64,000 bases of DNA from Cotesia glomerata (Eukaryota; Arthropoda; Insecta; Hymenoptera; Braconidae): assembly GCF_020080835.1 (NCBI RefSeq), contig NC_058160.1, positions 30,801,152-30,865,151 on the forward strand, given 5' to 3'. The first letter of the stretch is position 1. Each line of letters starts with the position of its first letter. The notes under the pieces are model-generated. The model was given only the letters and a program-made list of their open reading frames with translations. It had not been told where the DNA came from and ran no database searches. This document shows, piece after piece, positions 12,592-25,309 of this stretch. The translations under genes and the position numbers were made by a program.

Positions 12592-12989
12592 ATTCGCGGT
12601 TAACAAATACCGGCGTCTATTATAAAAAACTCAAGTCAAGTTGACATTTATATCATTTATTTATTTTATCTAATTTATTTATTCTAAAATTTTATTAATA
12701 AATATAATCATAATTTACTAATATTATTAAAAATTGTAAGTACTATAAATTATAATAAATTTATTACTTGATTTACTTTTTTTTTTTTTAGGTGCTGCCC
12801 TCTGATATTTTTTATAAAAATGACTTTGCTAGGTTAGTAAAAAGAGATATAATTTTATAACTATTTATCTTCTCTAAATAATTCTGTAATCATTGAATTT
12901 AGTGTCGTGTCATTTATAACAAAAAAAAACTCACGTGAGTTTCAATTCAGTTTAGAATTTTTATTTAAGAAAAATAAAAACTAATTAAG

Positions 12990-13388
12990 ATGATTCTCCG
13001 GGTTAGTAAACAATTATCTCTATTATTGTTTATTGTTATTTAATTAATTTATTGATTATTTTGTCATTATAGGAGCTACCTGATTTGCAAATATTTAAAA
13101 CAGTATTTTATTACTGTGCTAATATTATTTTCTTACCGATAATAATATTTTTTGTAAGCAAAATTATTCTTTTAGAAGGTAAATATACTATTTTAAATAA
13201 GCTGTCAAATAATTATTCAATTAATTAATTAATTTATTTTCTTTTAAGGTTTGTTAAAATTAGATAGTATGCAAAGTAGCGTTACGGCTGCAATTATTGC
13301 GGTAATTACATTACACATTGCACTGGGTGCTTTTATTTACAAAGCGTACTCAGATACTCCGGCTAAGGTAACTGAGAAAAGAGATTAA
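12990..13388 (+). CDS. Vma21: V-ATPase assembly factor VMA21
   Basis: Vma21 is a small ER membrane chaperone needed to assemble the V0 sector of the vacuolar proton ATPase. Coding exons 12990-13001, 13073-13178 and 13249-13388 join to 85 residues. There are two transmembrane helices, about residues 13-36 (YYCANIIFLPIIIFFVSK) and 52-72 (AAIIAVITLHIALGAFIYKA). The N-terminus is short and the tail is charged (TPAKVTEKRD). Human VMA21 has 101 residues and the same two-helix layout. The first coding exon is only 12 nt (MILR). It is preceded by an AG acceptor that starts exactly at the ATG, so a further upstream leader exon is likely. The helices fit the family clearly; the exact N-terminus is less certain. 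Confidence 0.75.
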
Positions 13389-14828
13389 TTTCATTCAGAA
13401 ATTATGGTTCCATTAATTCTGCATACATTCGTATTTAATTATGAAATTATTAAAAAAAAACACATTTATTTAATTAACTTATGTAAATAATAGAATTATA
13501 AATTGTTCATACTATTGAGATTCGTAAGTTAATTTATTATAAAGCTTACGATGTGGTTAATTTTATGTAAACAATAAAACTAATCCTAATTATTATCTGT
13601 ACTTATTATTCTTTAAATAATGTAGCAAATAAAAATTATAGTTATATATAGTTAAGAATAAAAATAGAGACAACACCTAAATTATTTATTTAATTTAATA
13701 GTGAAAAAAATTAAGCAGTAATTGTTGAACGATAATTCTTAAAATTAAAACATTAATAACTAAACAATCAAGTGTCAAATTATTATATACACCATTTATT
13801 ATCGGTATTATTTATCTAAGTATTTAAATAGTAATAATAGTGAGTGATACAAATTTTGAATCAACTCTTAAACTAATCTAAAACAAAACATACTGGCGAC
13901 TTTATAAAAGAAAAAACATACATATATTTGAATAATTGAATGTGTCACAGTAGATTAACAAGTATTGTATCTATTGAAAGTATAGTTGATAAATGCAATA
14001 CACATGTACCAGTTTGTTAAATTAAATTTAAAAATTTATCATTATTCTGTTGTGATGGAATGAATAATATGTAACAGATAGCATTACAATTTAATACGTA
14101 AAATCGCCTGCGATATTAATTTAAACTTTCTTTTAAATTTAGCTAGCGAGGTAATAGTAAAAACTACTGTTTTTGAACGTTTATAATAAGCTGCGACGTA
14201 TTTAAATCTTAATGTTATTCATTTACTCATTATTATCTCGTTTGTTTATTTAGGTAATTAATTAAATTTAAATTGTTTACTATCGTTGGACACAGCGTCT
14301 GATTATTTAGACAGTCCTCACAATTAAATAAGGCCAATATTATTTTAATTATATTTAATGATAATGATTCACTAATAATTTTATTATGGTTATTTATAAC
14401 AACATTGACATTTTTTAGTTTTATTTCTCGAGGTAACTAACTAAAATGATTATTGATGATAAATAATTTTGAACATTTTTATTTTCCCTAAATGTTTTGA
14501 TCAATAACAACACTCAAGTGAGGTAGTAGAAAAAGTTTTTAAATATCGAATGTTTGAGTGAGCACTATATTTTAAGTAGGGAAATTATGAGAAAAAAAAA
14601 AAAAAAAAAAATTACATATTTATATTACTATTGTAAATCTTTTTATCTAAATTAAATAATGTAGTAAAAAGTGCAGTCGTTAAATATATGTTGTGAGTCG
14701 TGAGGCCCAAACGCTTGTGTATGTTGACGAGAATAATTCATTTAGTTATTTTTTAAGTACTCGTCAGTATTAGTATCCATTCAATTATTTAATGTTAGAT
14801 GAATTGAGTGTGATTTATGTTTGATCTA

Positions 14829-14862
<34 letters not shown>

Positions 14863-14900
14863 AAAAAAAAAAGGGAGGAAAATGAAAGGAATTAAAAATG
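13389..14900. other. Intergenic, convergent Vma21 and Hsc70Cb 3' region
   Basis: I see no gene in these 1.5 kb. There is an AATAAA at 13573-13578, 185 nt after the Vma21 stop, and poly-A runs at 14592-14609 and 14831-14870. The proximal flanks are presumably the 3' UTRs of the two convergent genes. Confidence 0.5.
13573..13578 (+). terminator. Candidate poly(A) signal of Vma21
   Basis: An AATAAA hexamer 185 nt after the Vma21 stop is well placed for cleavage about 20 nt further on. Only motif and distance support it. Confidence 0.35.
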
Positions 14901-17124
14901 TTACTCGACATCCATTTTTTCATCTTTCGCGGGTGGTTGTTGTTGATTATTCTGTTGATTAGGACCATCACCTTGGGCATTTTGATGATTTTTTTGTTCC
15001 TCGGTGGTTTTTTCTTTCGATTTATCGTTTTTCGGTGGGTCCACTTTAGGCTTTGGTTTGTTGAGAACTGATTGTACAATTGTATCTAACGCCTAATAGA
15101 AGAAAAAAAAAAAAAAAAAAAAAAATTTATCAAGAATGTTATTGATTTAAAATAAAATTTAATTTTAAAATATAAATTAATTACCTGTTTTTCACTATGA
15201 ATTTGTGCTACAGTGATACTGCATGTTTGTGTAAGTGGTGTACCTGCGATAACGACACGAGCTTCTTCTAACCACGTCCATTTATCCTGTATCGTTTTAG
15301 CGGCTTCTTTAAGCTCCTCGTCAGTCAAATGAGAATATTTATCATCTTTTCCTAACGATAATTTAATATTATCATAGGTTTTTTTTGCGATTTGTAGAGC
15401 ACCAGCTAAATCATTAACAGCTACTTTTCTTCCTTCATATTCTCGTTTTTTCTCTTTAATTGGTTCTCCTTGAGCCTATAAATTTGAAAAATTTTTTAAA
15501 TAAAAAAAATTAAGACAAAAGATAATAATTGATAAAAATGAACGTACCTTCAACGAAGCAAGTCGATCAACATAAACTTGTCTATTACACTCTTCGCCGT
15601 CACCATATAACCAATCCTCAACTTCATCAAGAACTTTACTGAGAGCTTGTCTGTCATTATCCGTAATGAAAGATCCTAATTGATCTTCATTGGAAATTTT
15701 CGATCTTAAATCATAGACATACTCTTCCAAAGCATTTTTAGCGTCAATTCTTTCCTTTTCTTGCTTGTCTTCAGCGACCATTTTACCCTATAACAAAATT
15801 TATTATAAATATTTATAATTTTAATGATTAAAAATTATAGATATAAAATGATACCTCTTTTTCCATAGCCGTATCTAATTCGTGCTGAGGAAGTCCTCCA
15901 GCATTAATTTCAATAGGAAGATCTATTGAACGAACTGGTACTTTTTTTTTACCTTTGTCATCACTCTTATCATCACCCTGAAAAAAAATATAAACAAATA
16001 ATGTTATCATTAATTTTATTCAACTAAAAAATAATTTATTAAGTTATTAAATACTTAATTAACACACAAAACAAATACCAATGGCGTGATAAACACATTC
16101 AATGAATATTTAGTTTAAATGATATTGATAAACAGTAAAAATTTATTTTAAAAACCTAAAACGTTAACTTTGTGAAAAATTAATATCTAACTATATAAAA
16201 CTAATTTAAATAATCTACATTTCTTCTGCAACTCAATAAAAAATCAAGCAATAGAAATAACAATAAAAAATAAAAAATAAAAAATAAAAATAGCATAGAC
16301 ATCCATAGCACGGTTTGTGACACAGCTTCTTGGACCCATATGCATCAATATCAATGCTCAATTTTATTTAATAAAACGTTGACATATCGCTGATACGCGA
16401 AATTGCCAACACACTAATTATTTTATAATTCAATAAGAAATTTAAATAATTATTAAGCCAACAGAAATATAATTATTAGAATTATTAGTATTAATAAGCA
16501 GTCAAAAAAAAACAAATATTGAGATTGCAGAAGAATTTTTAATACCATTTGTATCTTCAAACAACTTGTCAATTCATATAGAGTTAATAAATCTAATTGA
16601 TCTAGTTTCAATTAAATGATTTTATGCCAAAAGTAACGTTTGATAAGATAGAATAGAGAAGTGAAAGTATGATAACTCTTAAATGAATGAAATAAATAAA
16701 ATTAAATTAAATTCAAGTCCTGAGTGCGCGTCAGTGAAGTGCGCAAAAATAAATGGCGATCTCGTTGGAGCATAATTTTGAAGACATGGTGGCTCAAGAT
16801 TAAATAGACATAGCGTAAAAAAAAGTAAGGACAGGTGTGTATGTAATGCGCATGGGTCCAAGCAAATGTTAGTGTGTCGCGTACCGAGCTGAACCAAGAG
16901 CGTATCCTCGAGGAATAGGACGGTGCAGACTTTGTATTTCTTCCATCATCATCATCAGCATCTGAGTCCCGCCGTCCCTTATCCGCGCTAACCTAAACCA
17001 CAACAGACTTACAGTCATGCTCGCGTAATTAGATATTTTTTTTTTTTTCTCAATTTTTCTACACTACTTTTCAAAATCTCTTTTCTATTATATCTTTTTA
17101 TTTATTAATTAATTAATTAATTAA

Positions 17125-17157
<33 letters not shown>

Positions 17158-17357
17158 TTAATTTTAATTCAATTCAATTAATATACGTGCAAGTCTGAGA
17201 TGATTTTTAGCAATGCGCAACAATATGAAATTAATTTATTATTCTAATTATCAAGTTAATAAAATAAAATATACCTCTGGTGCTGGTGGTTCATTAGCCT
17301 GAGCTTCCTGGTCAGGTTTATCTTGCTGTGGTGGTGTTGGATCTGTCTCCATGGTGG

Positions 17358-17394
<37 letters not shown>

Positions 17395-20209
17395 TTGTTT
17401 TTCTTCTTCCTCTTTTTCTTCTTGTGTTAATTCACGTTTTTCAGTCATAGAGGCTGATGCAATTGTCAGTATACCGTTCAAATTCAATCGTACCTTTATT
17501 TTAACTTTGGACGGTTCTCCTTCAGGCGTAGGTTTTACATTTTTAATATGAAAAGCACCTGAAATTGATAAATAAATTTTATTATTATTATATATAAAAA
17601 TAATAAAGAGAAAATTAAATTCTTAACCGTTCTTACCAATATGAGTAGTTGGATATGTAGGAATCGGTGTATCATAACTGGCAGTCAAAGTAAATGGATG
17701 ATCACGTTTAAGCGTCAAATACTTGGAAAATGGGAATTGATGATTGTATGAAAATATTTCAACCTCTCTGAATAAATAAATAAATAAATAAATTAATTAG
17801 TTATAGTTTTTAAAACTATTGAGAAAAAAATGTAATCAAATATTTACCCTTGCTCGCCGTCTACTGGGTCCCATGACAATTTAATTGGATACGGTTGAAT
17901 GTCAGTGACAGAAAAATCACGTACACGTACAGCTGGACTCAACATAGCACACTGAAGTGCACAACCACGAGCAACAGCTTCATCTTGATTTAATGTTGTT
18001 GAAGCTGGCTTACCAAATACCTCTTCTACCAATCGTTTGAGAGCAGGAATTCTACTAGATCCTCCAGCTATTTCCACAGAATGAATCTCTTCAGTTTTTA
18101 ATCCTGAAATTTAACAACAGCAATTAAGGGGATTTTAGTTGCTATAATTATTAAAATTTCTAGTTTTAAAATATAAATAACTACCAGAGTCTTGAAGAGT
18201 CTTTTTCAATACTGCTTCAACACGCTTGAAGAGGTGATGACAAATAGTTTCCATGTCCTCACGTTTCATGTCACCATGTACATCTTTTTCATCCATAAAA
18301 CATTCAATGTTAATCGGAAGTTTTGTTGAGTTAGCCGACATTTGTTTTTTCAATTTTTCAACTTCAGCAAGTAATCGAATGTAAGCTTTGGGATTATTTA
18401 ATGGATCAATATTGTAACGAGCTTGAAAGTCTTTACAGAAATGATTAGCAAGAATACGGTCAATATCTCTGCCTCCACAATTGCTGTCTGAGCAGCAAGC
18501 CAGCATCTATTTTAATTGAGAAAAAAAAAAAAAAAAAAAAAAAAATAATCAATAGTTTATAATTTTTACAATAAATTAATTTAACAAAAATTATATAATA
18601 TATACCTTGAGTTTGCCTTTGTTAAATGCACAAACGCTGACTTGTAAACTAGCGTAACCACAGTCAACAAACACGACGTTTCGTGGTGGAGTATCTGGTG
18701 TTGGTAAATCTTGCTTGTAAATACCATAACATAATGCAGTAGCAGTTGTTTCATTGAACAAACGCAAAACATTTAGTCCAGCAATACGCGCAGCGTCCAA
18801 AAGAGCATGACGTTCAGCCTGAGTGAAATACGAAGGGACCGAGATTACACAATCATTTACGGATGTCTGGAGAGCATTTTCTGATATTTCCTTCAATTTA
18901 GTGAACAACATTGCCGTGATCTGTTCTGGTGTAAAGACATGTTCCTCTCTCAAATATTTTACCTAAAATATTCAATATATTCAATGATTTAATAATTATG
19001 AAGCAAAGGGCTAAAACGTTTGTTGGATAAAAATAAACTCGGTTTATTTAAATTAATAGTTTTATACTAAATAATATTTAAAATTAATATAATTAATGGT
19101 TTGCTGAAAAATAATGTAATAAATTATACATACTCGAATACCGATTCCTCCATCAGGCTGTTCAGTAATTTGATAATTAAGGTGTCTGAGTTCCTGTTGA
19201 ACTTGAGGGTCATTGTGCTTTCTTCCCAACAGCCTTTTGAATCCATAAATTGTATTCTTCATATTAGTTATCATCTGATTCTTAGCAGCAACACCGAGGA
19301 TACGATTTTTCTCGCTGAATGCCACGCATGATCTGTAATATTAATAAAAAAAATCAATATGTTTTTTTATAAATTTTTTATCAATCAATAACAAGATAAT
19401 TGACATAACTGATTATTTTATTTTTTAAGTTTAAAAAAATATCAAAATTTATTTAAGTAACATTTAATTATATCAGTTGTAAAAAAGTATTTATTACTAA
19501 TAGAAATAGAGATATCACTTTTAAAGTAAATAATATTGTTATTAATATATACTCGAATGCTTTAGTATGAAAGACCTTGGGTATCCTATGAATCATATCA
19601 ACCTCCAAATAAGGTCAAAAAATTAGACAGTCTGTATTAATAATATCAAATAAATAAAAAATTATATAAAGTAGAGTAAGTAAATAAATAAAAATATATA
19701 TTTAAATGATTAATTGAATCAATATTCAAATGATTTTAACCAGTAATATACTAATTAAATTAAATATAAAATAAATTCCGATTATGCATGTAAATCGTCC
19801 AGTCATCAAATGCTACTGAATATTTAAATTTATTTATTTCCTTGTGGGATCTGAAAAATTTTTTTATCAATCAAATCCAAAATAATTTTGCTAATAAATA
19901 TTTAGAAAATTGATAAAATATGTACAAAAAATTAAAAAAAAAAAAAAAAAAAAAACAAAAAAAAAAAAACGTTGATAAAAATGAATGCCGGTGTGCGCCG
20001 GCGCTGGTTGTTGACCATACACAGTTGAAATATATCTATCAATCCAATAAATAAATAATTAAATAAAATAATTTGATGAATAAAATAACTTACGGCGTGC
20101 CCCTCAAGCTGTAATCATTAGCAATTGTTTCAATACCACCGGCTCTGGCAACGGCAACATAACAGCTATCGTTACCAAAGTCTATTCCAATGACGGACAT
20201 AGCAGCCAT
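14901..20209 (-). CDS. Hsc70Cb: Hsp110/HSPA4-family chaperone (Hsc70Cb)
   Basis: Hsp110 proteins are cytosolic nucleotide-exchange factors for Hsc70 and holdases in protein disaggregation. Eleven coding exons in transcription order are 20209-20094, 19332-19134, 18962-18606, 18506-18185, 18103-17848, 17767-17637, 17558-17275, 15977-15855, 15787-15548, 15475-15185 and 15092-14901, giving 836 residues. Residues 1-383 are the ATPase domain: VIGIDFGNDSCYVAVARAGG, VNDCVISVPSYFTQAERHAL, and EIAGGSSRIPALKRLV. The beta substrate-binding domain follows. Its family-typical acidic loop here contains a 13-Gln tract (about residues 515-528). A lysine-rich segment leads into the C-terminal helical domain (ALEEYVYDLRSK, LDEVEDWLYGDGEE, GRKVAVNDLAGALQIAKK), which ends KDEKMDVE. 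The start MAAMSVIGID matches the family. A possible extra cassette exon lies in the 1.3-kb intron at 15978-17274. Confidence 0.93.
16885..16992 (-). other. Hsc70Cb: Candidate cassette exon of Hsc70Cb
   Basis: Inside the acidic-loop intron there is a GC-richer 108-nt segment, open in the host frame. It is preceded by a TTTAG acceptor and followed by a GTACGC donor. Both ends are phase 0, like the flanking exons, so inclusion adds exactly 36 residues. The insert begins VSADKGRRDSDADDDDGRN and ends SRIRSWFSS. Its acidic and basic low-complexity character suits the loop it would enter. Expression is not shown. Confidence 0.5.
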
Positions 20210-21082
20210 CGTACAAACTCGTCTTTACTTTATTTTTTCGGATTATTCTGGAATCACAATGATCACTACCAACTAAATTATGATCTGTTACTTTCTGCTA
20301 AGCTGTTACACTCCAATCCAACTCTTGATTTTATTTATAATAATTTATGTTATTAACTTTAAATAAATAAACTTATAAATTATTAGTTTGTAGATTCGTT
20401 GGATGAACGTTGATTGATTATTATTATTATCTCTTGAATTACAATAAAAATATTTTATTTTGTTTTATTTTATTAATTTAATAACTAATTGAGTGCACGA
20501 GACACGAGAGTATCAAGTTGAGTTACCACAAGATATCTTGCGATCTTTACTGTACGATTATGTTCTCTTTACTGCCGTTGAAAACTGACCAATCATGGCG
20601 CTAGCCTGTGGGATACCAACGATACGAATATAGGTTCGATTAAATAAAAAGACGCTCTAGAATATTCTAGAAAATCTCGCGCCACGCTCGCACTTTACAC
20701 ACTGTAGTAACCCCTGTAACGTATTTATTAAGCTACCTTCACATATTTAAGTTTATCCACACCGGAAAATCGACCAATCGCGTTGCTTCATTCTCCTCTA
20801 TCGAATATTTTATTCGTCAGTTTTTTGTCATTTCCGTTAAATAGTAAATTTTTATTGGAGGAGAAGAAACTTGACGTTTCTTCTGGATATTACTATTTGA
20901 ATTTTTTTTTTAATAAACCTTTAAGTTTTGATATTTAAATTACTAAACTTTAATTTTTAAATTAAACAAATGTATTTTTATTTTAATAAATATAATTCTA
21001 TTAAAAAGGTAAATTATTATAAAAAAAAAAAGTACAAAATATAAAGGATAAAAATAAAAAATAAAAGATTTGATTTTTTTTT
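20210..21082. promoter_or_regulatory. Hsc70Cb promoter region and 3' flank of the RasGEF gene
   Basis: This 873-bp gap contains the Hsc70Cb upstream region. It has a perfect heat-shock element (20660-20672) and two CCAAT boxes on the plus strand (20589-20593 and 20774-20778), in GC-richer sequence (20570-20830). The remainder toward 21082 is AT-rich and probably the 3' UTR of the RasGEF gene. Confidence 0.6.
20656..20672. promoter_or_regulatory. Heat-shock element, perfect palindrome
   Basis: The 16-bp palindrome TCTAGAATATTCTAGA plus the next A gives GAA (20660), TTC (20665) and GAA (20670) at exact 5-nt spacing. A fourth, imperfect CTC unit precedes them. It lies about 450 bp upstream of the Hsc70Cb ATG, which fits HSF control of a chaperone gene. 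Confidence 0.75.
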
Positions 21083-24000
21083 TTATTTGTCTAATGCAGG
21101 TTCTAGCAGTTTGCTGAGGAAAAAATTTTCTTTGTCCTCACGATATCTTGCTTTGAGTATAAATTCCCAAGCGAACGAATGGCCAGGATAATCATACTTC
21201 CGAGCGTGTCTTTGACAATTTTCAAACCACATCAGCAATTGATTTATATTTTTTCTTTGAGAATAACGTAAATTACGTTTTTGATCGTCTTGAGCAATAA
21301 TTTTAGCAGTGATAGTTGACGTTTGCCAACGATTAAAATATTTACGAGCTAACAATAATTGTCTAGCTGCCCAATAAAATTTGTCTCTCTTTTCCTTGAT
21401 AGGATTTTTAGTCTTGATAAAACTGGATAATATTTTACTAACAATATTTTTTCTTTCAGATTTAAGTTTATCGTAATTGTCAGCAGTTTGTTTAATCTCT
21501 GTGGGATTTAGATCTTTATCCAGTTGTAATTGTTGAGTAATGAAAGTCGAACCACCATCCCAATTAATAGTTTGAGTTTTTTTGTTACTTGCTTGTTTTA
21601 GCATATCACTATTATTATTATTACACTTGATTAAACTCTTAAGAGAATCATAATTATTTATTTTAAGGATTTTTATCAAAATATCGCCAACATAGGGGAT
21701 CAATGGAGGACAATTTTCAGCTTTATTCCAAGCTCTTTCATAAATTTTACTCTGGGTATTTTTAAATACTTTGCATAGTCTCGAAATTGTATGATAAGCA
21801 GTTGAATGGTGAGTTTTTATTCGTGACCATGTATCTTTTAATCGATAAATTGGTGGTGATTGCAAACCTGCCAAAATTGAACGGCAAGAATGAAAATTAC
21901 CAATGGAGTAACATTTATACGCAGCATTTATAAACCTCGTCAATATTCTAGCTCTGATATTGAAATTTTTTATAGCAATTATTTCGCTGGTTACCAAACA
22001 AGAAACTCGATGACTAAATGCTATCCAAGCACGAACATTTGGAGTATTTTTTGATAGTTTTTGAGTAATTAATATTTCAATTTCAGTTAACGAAATCCGC
22101 AAAAATAAATCCCGATCGATAAGTGTCAATTGTTGAGCTATTGTTGAACTACTTAAATCCCATGCTGTTATTTTTAAATTCATTTTCAATAATTTACGCA
22201 TTTGATTTATAGAATCGTTTTTTTTATGATGATTATTATTATTGTAACTATAATTATTAGTGTTTCTTAAATCCTTGATTGAAAATATTTTTTTCAGTAT
22301 ACAATTTGTTTTATCGCATTTAACAGAATCAACACTTGCATTGCTGGTGTTTTTGCGTAAAAAAAAATTTTTATTTGATTTTTTTTTCGTCGAATGATAA
22401 TCCCGTAAATTAATCAAGTGATTTTGTAATTCTCGGTAAGAAGTTATTGCTGACTTGGGACGATACCAGTAATCTGGTGTCCAAAATAGAATAAAATGTT
22501 TTTTACTATTATTATTAATTGAATTATTTATTTCAACAGATGGAACCAATTGAGTAAGTAAAGTCAAAGAAACAGACGAAGTTAATTGTTTTTTCGAGAC
22601 TTGCAACTGAAAATCATTATTCAAATTACTGTGTCGACGTATTGCAACAGCGCTTGAGGATCTTTTCCGTTGGATTGATATTTTATCACCAGGTGTGACT
22701 GCCCAAGGACCCAGGGCGTAAAGAAAATGAGCTTTTGGTACTAAACCCCATCTTCTCAAGTGTTTTTTATCGTTTTTAATGTGATTTTTTTCCCAAACAA
22801 TTACACCACTCTCAATGAATTTGTACGGATCCATAAGTTTGTACGCAGACTTAACACCTACCAAATGATGTGGATCACCGTAATGAGGCTCTAGATACAA
22901 ACCCGTGATACAATTTTCGTCGATTCCAAATTTAAATCGTGATATTTTTGGTATTAATAATGTGTCACTTGAAATATTTGAGCCTTCCTGCGATGATTTT
23001 GTTATCAATTTGTATTCTTTTTTCTTTATCCGTGTTTTTCGTTTACTATTTGTGTTGTCATTATAGTGAAACGATTGGATTTTTGTGAGATTCTTACGTC
23101 TTGTCTTCGTCGGCCAGGTGTTATTAGATGTTTTAAATATTAAATCCGTCGAAGAATTTGATTCATTTCTGGTTATATAAATAAACATAATTAATTATTA
23201 AGTTAAATAAAAAATAAATAAATAAATAGAATAATAAACCTTAGAAAAGTAGTTTCGTTATTAATAATTGGAGTATAGAATCCATAACCGAGTTCGGCGT
23301 AAGATGGGCCTAAATATAAATTTTTTTTCGGCCATTGAGATGAATTTCCATCACCAGCACCACCGTATTGAGCCCACAAACGACATAAGCTGCTTTTTCT
23401 ATCAATTCCGGTGCTATGCTTTCTATATTTCTTATCAGTTTGCGCTTTAAAAGACGATGAGGATGAATATGAAGAAGATGATGATGATAATACATAAAGA
23501 GTACTGGTGCTTGTTGAACTTGCGGCTGATGGTTCTGATAGAGAACTCCCTTTATCTTTTTGTGATAAAAATATTCTAATATGTTTGCACCATAAATTCC
23601 AATAATATTCTTTTTTTTCAGTTCCACCAAGCTCATAGTAATTTATTTGTCCATCAATAAATCTACAAAATGATAATTAATTATACTTTTTTTTCAATTT
23701 TTTTTTCTTTTTTATTTTCATCATTATACCTTGCTTTTAGAGTTTTTCTACGTTTACGACGATAAATACTAAGAGTGATATAATTTAATGGATAAATAGA
23801 AACTAATTCGAATGATTCAATGGCTGGATCTAATTCAGACGGGCAAATAAATTCAGAATTTATTTTTATGATATCAGATGCTATTATAAATTTTGATGAT
23901 GTTAATCCTAAAGAGACTTGTCGTAATCCTTGGCCATCTCTCGTTGTTTCGGCGAAAGGAGATTCAACTAAAACTCTTCCAGTAAACTCTTGATATTCGG

Positions 24001-24085
24001 TTAGTAATAATTTTTGGATTCTCTTGTACTCCATTATATATTTATTTAAATTTAAACTACTTCTGTATTCATAATTGTTAAACAA
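21083..24085 (-). CDS. RasGEF (CDC25-homology) domain protein
   Basis: This is probably a guanine-nucleotide exchange factor for a Ras-family GTPase. Exons are 24085-23730, 23662-23240 and 23168-21083, with phase-2 junctions, giving 954 residues. The last exon alone encodes 695. An in-frame second ATG at 24034 (MEYKRIQKLL) would give 937 residues and may be the true start. Residues 17-150 look like a beta-rich membrane- or peptide-binding domain (VSLGLTSSKFIIASDI, FELVSIYPLNYITLSIYR), followed by a Ser-rich insert. Residues about 585-760 match the CDC25 catalytic fold: ITAWDLSSSTIAQQLTLID, SEIIAIKNFNIRARILTRFI, NFHSCRSILAGLQS and CPPLIPYVGDILIKI. The tail is basic and aromatic. I cannot assign a named RasGEF subfamily. 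Confidence 0.75.
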
Positions 24086-25020
24086 TTATCTTCAAATAAT
24101 TGATTACTGTTTAATGTTCAATTTTTTGGTTAATAAAAAAACCAACGTGAAGTTAAACACGATTTATTTATTTTTAAAAGGATAAATATAAATAATAAGA
24201 CAGTAGATTTTTTTAATTTAAACTAGCTTTATTCATAAGTACTCTGTCCTGCAGTAATTATAATCGAAGATGAAAAAATTAATAAAAATATTTTATACAC
24301 ATTGAAATAATTTACAAGGAAATTTTTTGTTTAATGATATAAATAATAATATAATATAATTTTTTAAATGACATAAATAAATTAAGCTCAAATTATTATA
24401 ATTTAAAATAATATGTTTTTTTTTTTTAGAGGTCACTCTACCTACTTTTTAAATGACAATACTTTTGATTTAATTTTTTTTCCAAGATTGATGCATTTTT
24501 TTATTGGTAAAAAAAAAAAAAAAACTGGCTTAAAAATTTTCAAAAGCTCTAATACAGAACAATAATTCGGTGATGTGCATTAATATTATAAGGTTATATT
24601 ATTGAATTGATTCACAGTGCTTGATTTTAACATTATTATATAATAAATCATTTAATTTTTATAATAAGTACACAATTTACTTACGATTAATATATACTTA
24701 ATACATTACATATTGTATATTTTTATAAGAATTGACAATATCTAATGAATCTTATAAAAATCATTAATATTAATAAATACTGTAAAAAATACATAAGTAT
24801 AAAAAAAGGTAAATGAGACCGAAAATCTTTAGTCGTGTAATAACGCGACAAGAGTAGATATATGAGTACGAAAACGTATAAAAAATTTACAGTTGTTATT
24901 TAAGATTACGTGGTCGGATTAGGCACAAGTACCTCTTAACTTTTTTTTCTACTTTAATTAATATTATAAAAACAAATTTTGCAATCCCAATATCAGTATT
25001 ATTATTGATTCGTATTTCGT

Positions 25021-25059
<39 letters not shown>

Positions 25060-25309
25060 ATGTATTTCTACAAAGTCTATCAATAAATTGCATCTTACTC
25101 ATTAAATGAATAAAAACAGTATATTTATCGAAAAAATTGTAAAATTTTCAAAAACTTTCGTTAAAAAATGTTATTTTGCACGTGAAAATGAATGTATAGT
25201 ATGCACTTTAAATTTATGAATTATCAATAAATTTATCCACTAGATAGTACACGTCATCTATTATCATAGTGATAGTGATAAAACAAGCTATTAGTTGGCG
25301 AGCAAATAA
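24086..25309. other. Intergenic, AT-rich
   Basis: This lies between the RasGEF start and the harmonin-like stop, both on the minus strand. It must contain the RasGEF promoter and the harmonin 3' UTR. I see poly-T (25022-25054) and poly-A (24510-24524) runs and no ORF of substance. Confidence 0.5.

Larger units (their letters stand above)
12251..12989. promoter_or_regulatory. Divergent promoter region with heat-shock element and TATA box
   Basis: This lies between the Asn-rich gene (-) and Vma21 (+). It contains a three-unit heat-shock element (12508-12520) and TATAAAAG (12584-12591, plus orientation). It also holds likely Vma21 5' UTR exons: one ending at a GTAAGT donor (12736), and one at 12792-12832 between a poly-T/AG acceptor and a GTTAGT donor. 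The second contains an upstream ATG at 12820. Confidence 0.55.

Noticed and set aside
16679..16897. 72-codon minus-strand ORF in the Hsc70Cb intron
   Set aside because: It overlaps the end of the cassette-exon candidate in the same frame and is read-through past its donor, not a separate gene.
19980..20005. Hairpin GCCGG-CCGGC in Hsc70Cb intron 1
   Set aside because: The stem is only 5 bp with no repeat family or splice signal; probably incidental.
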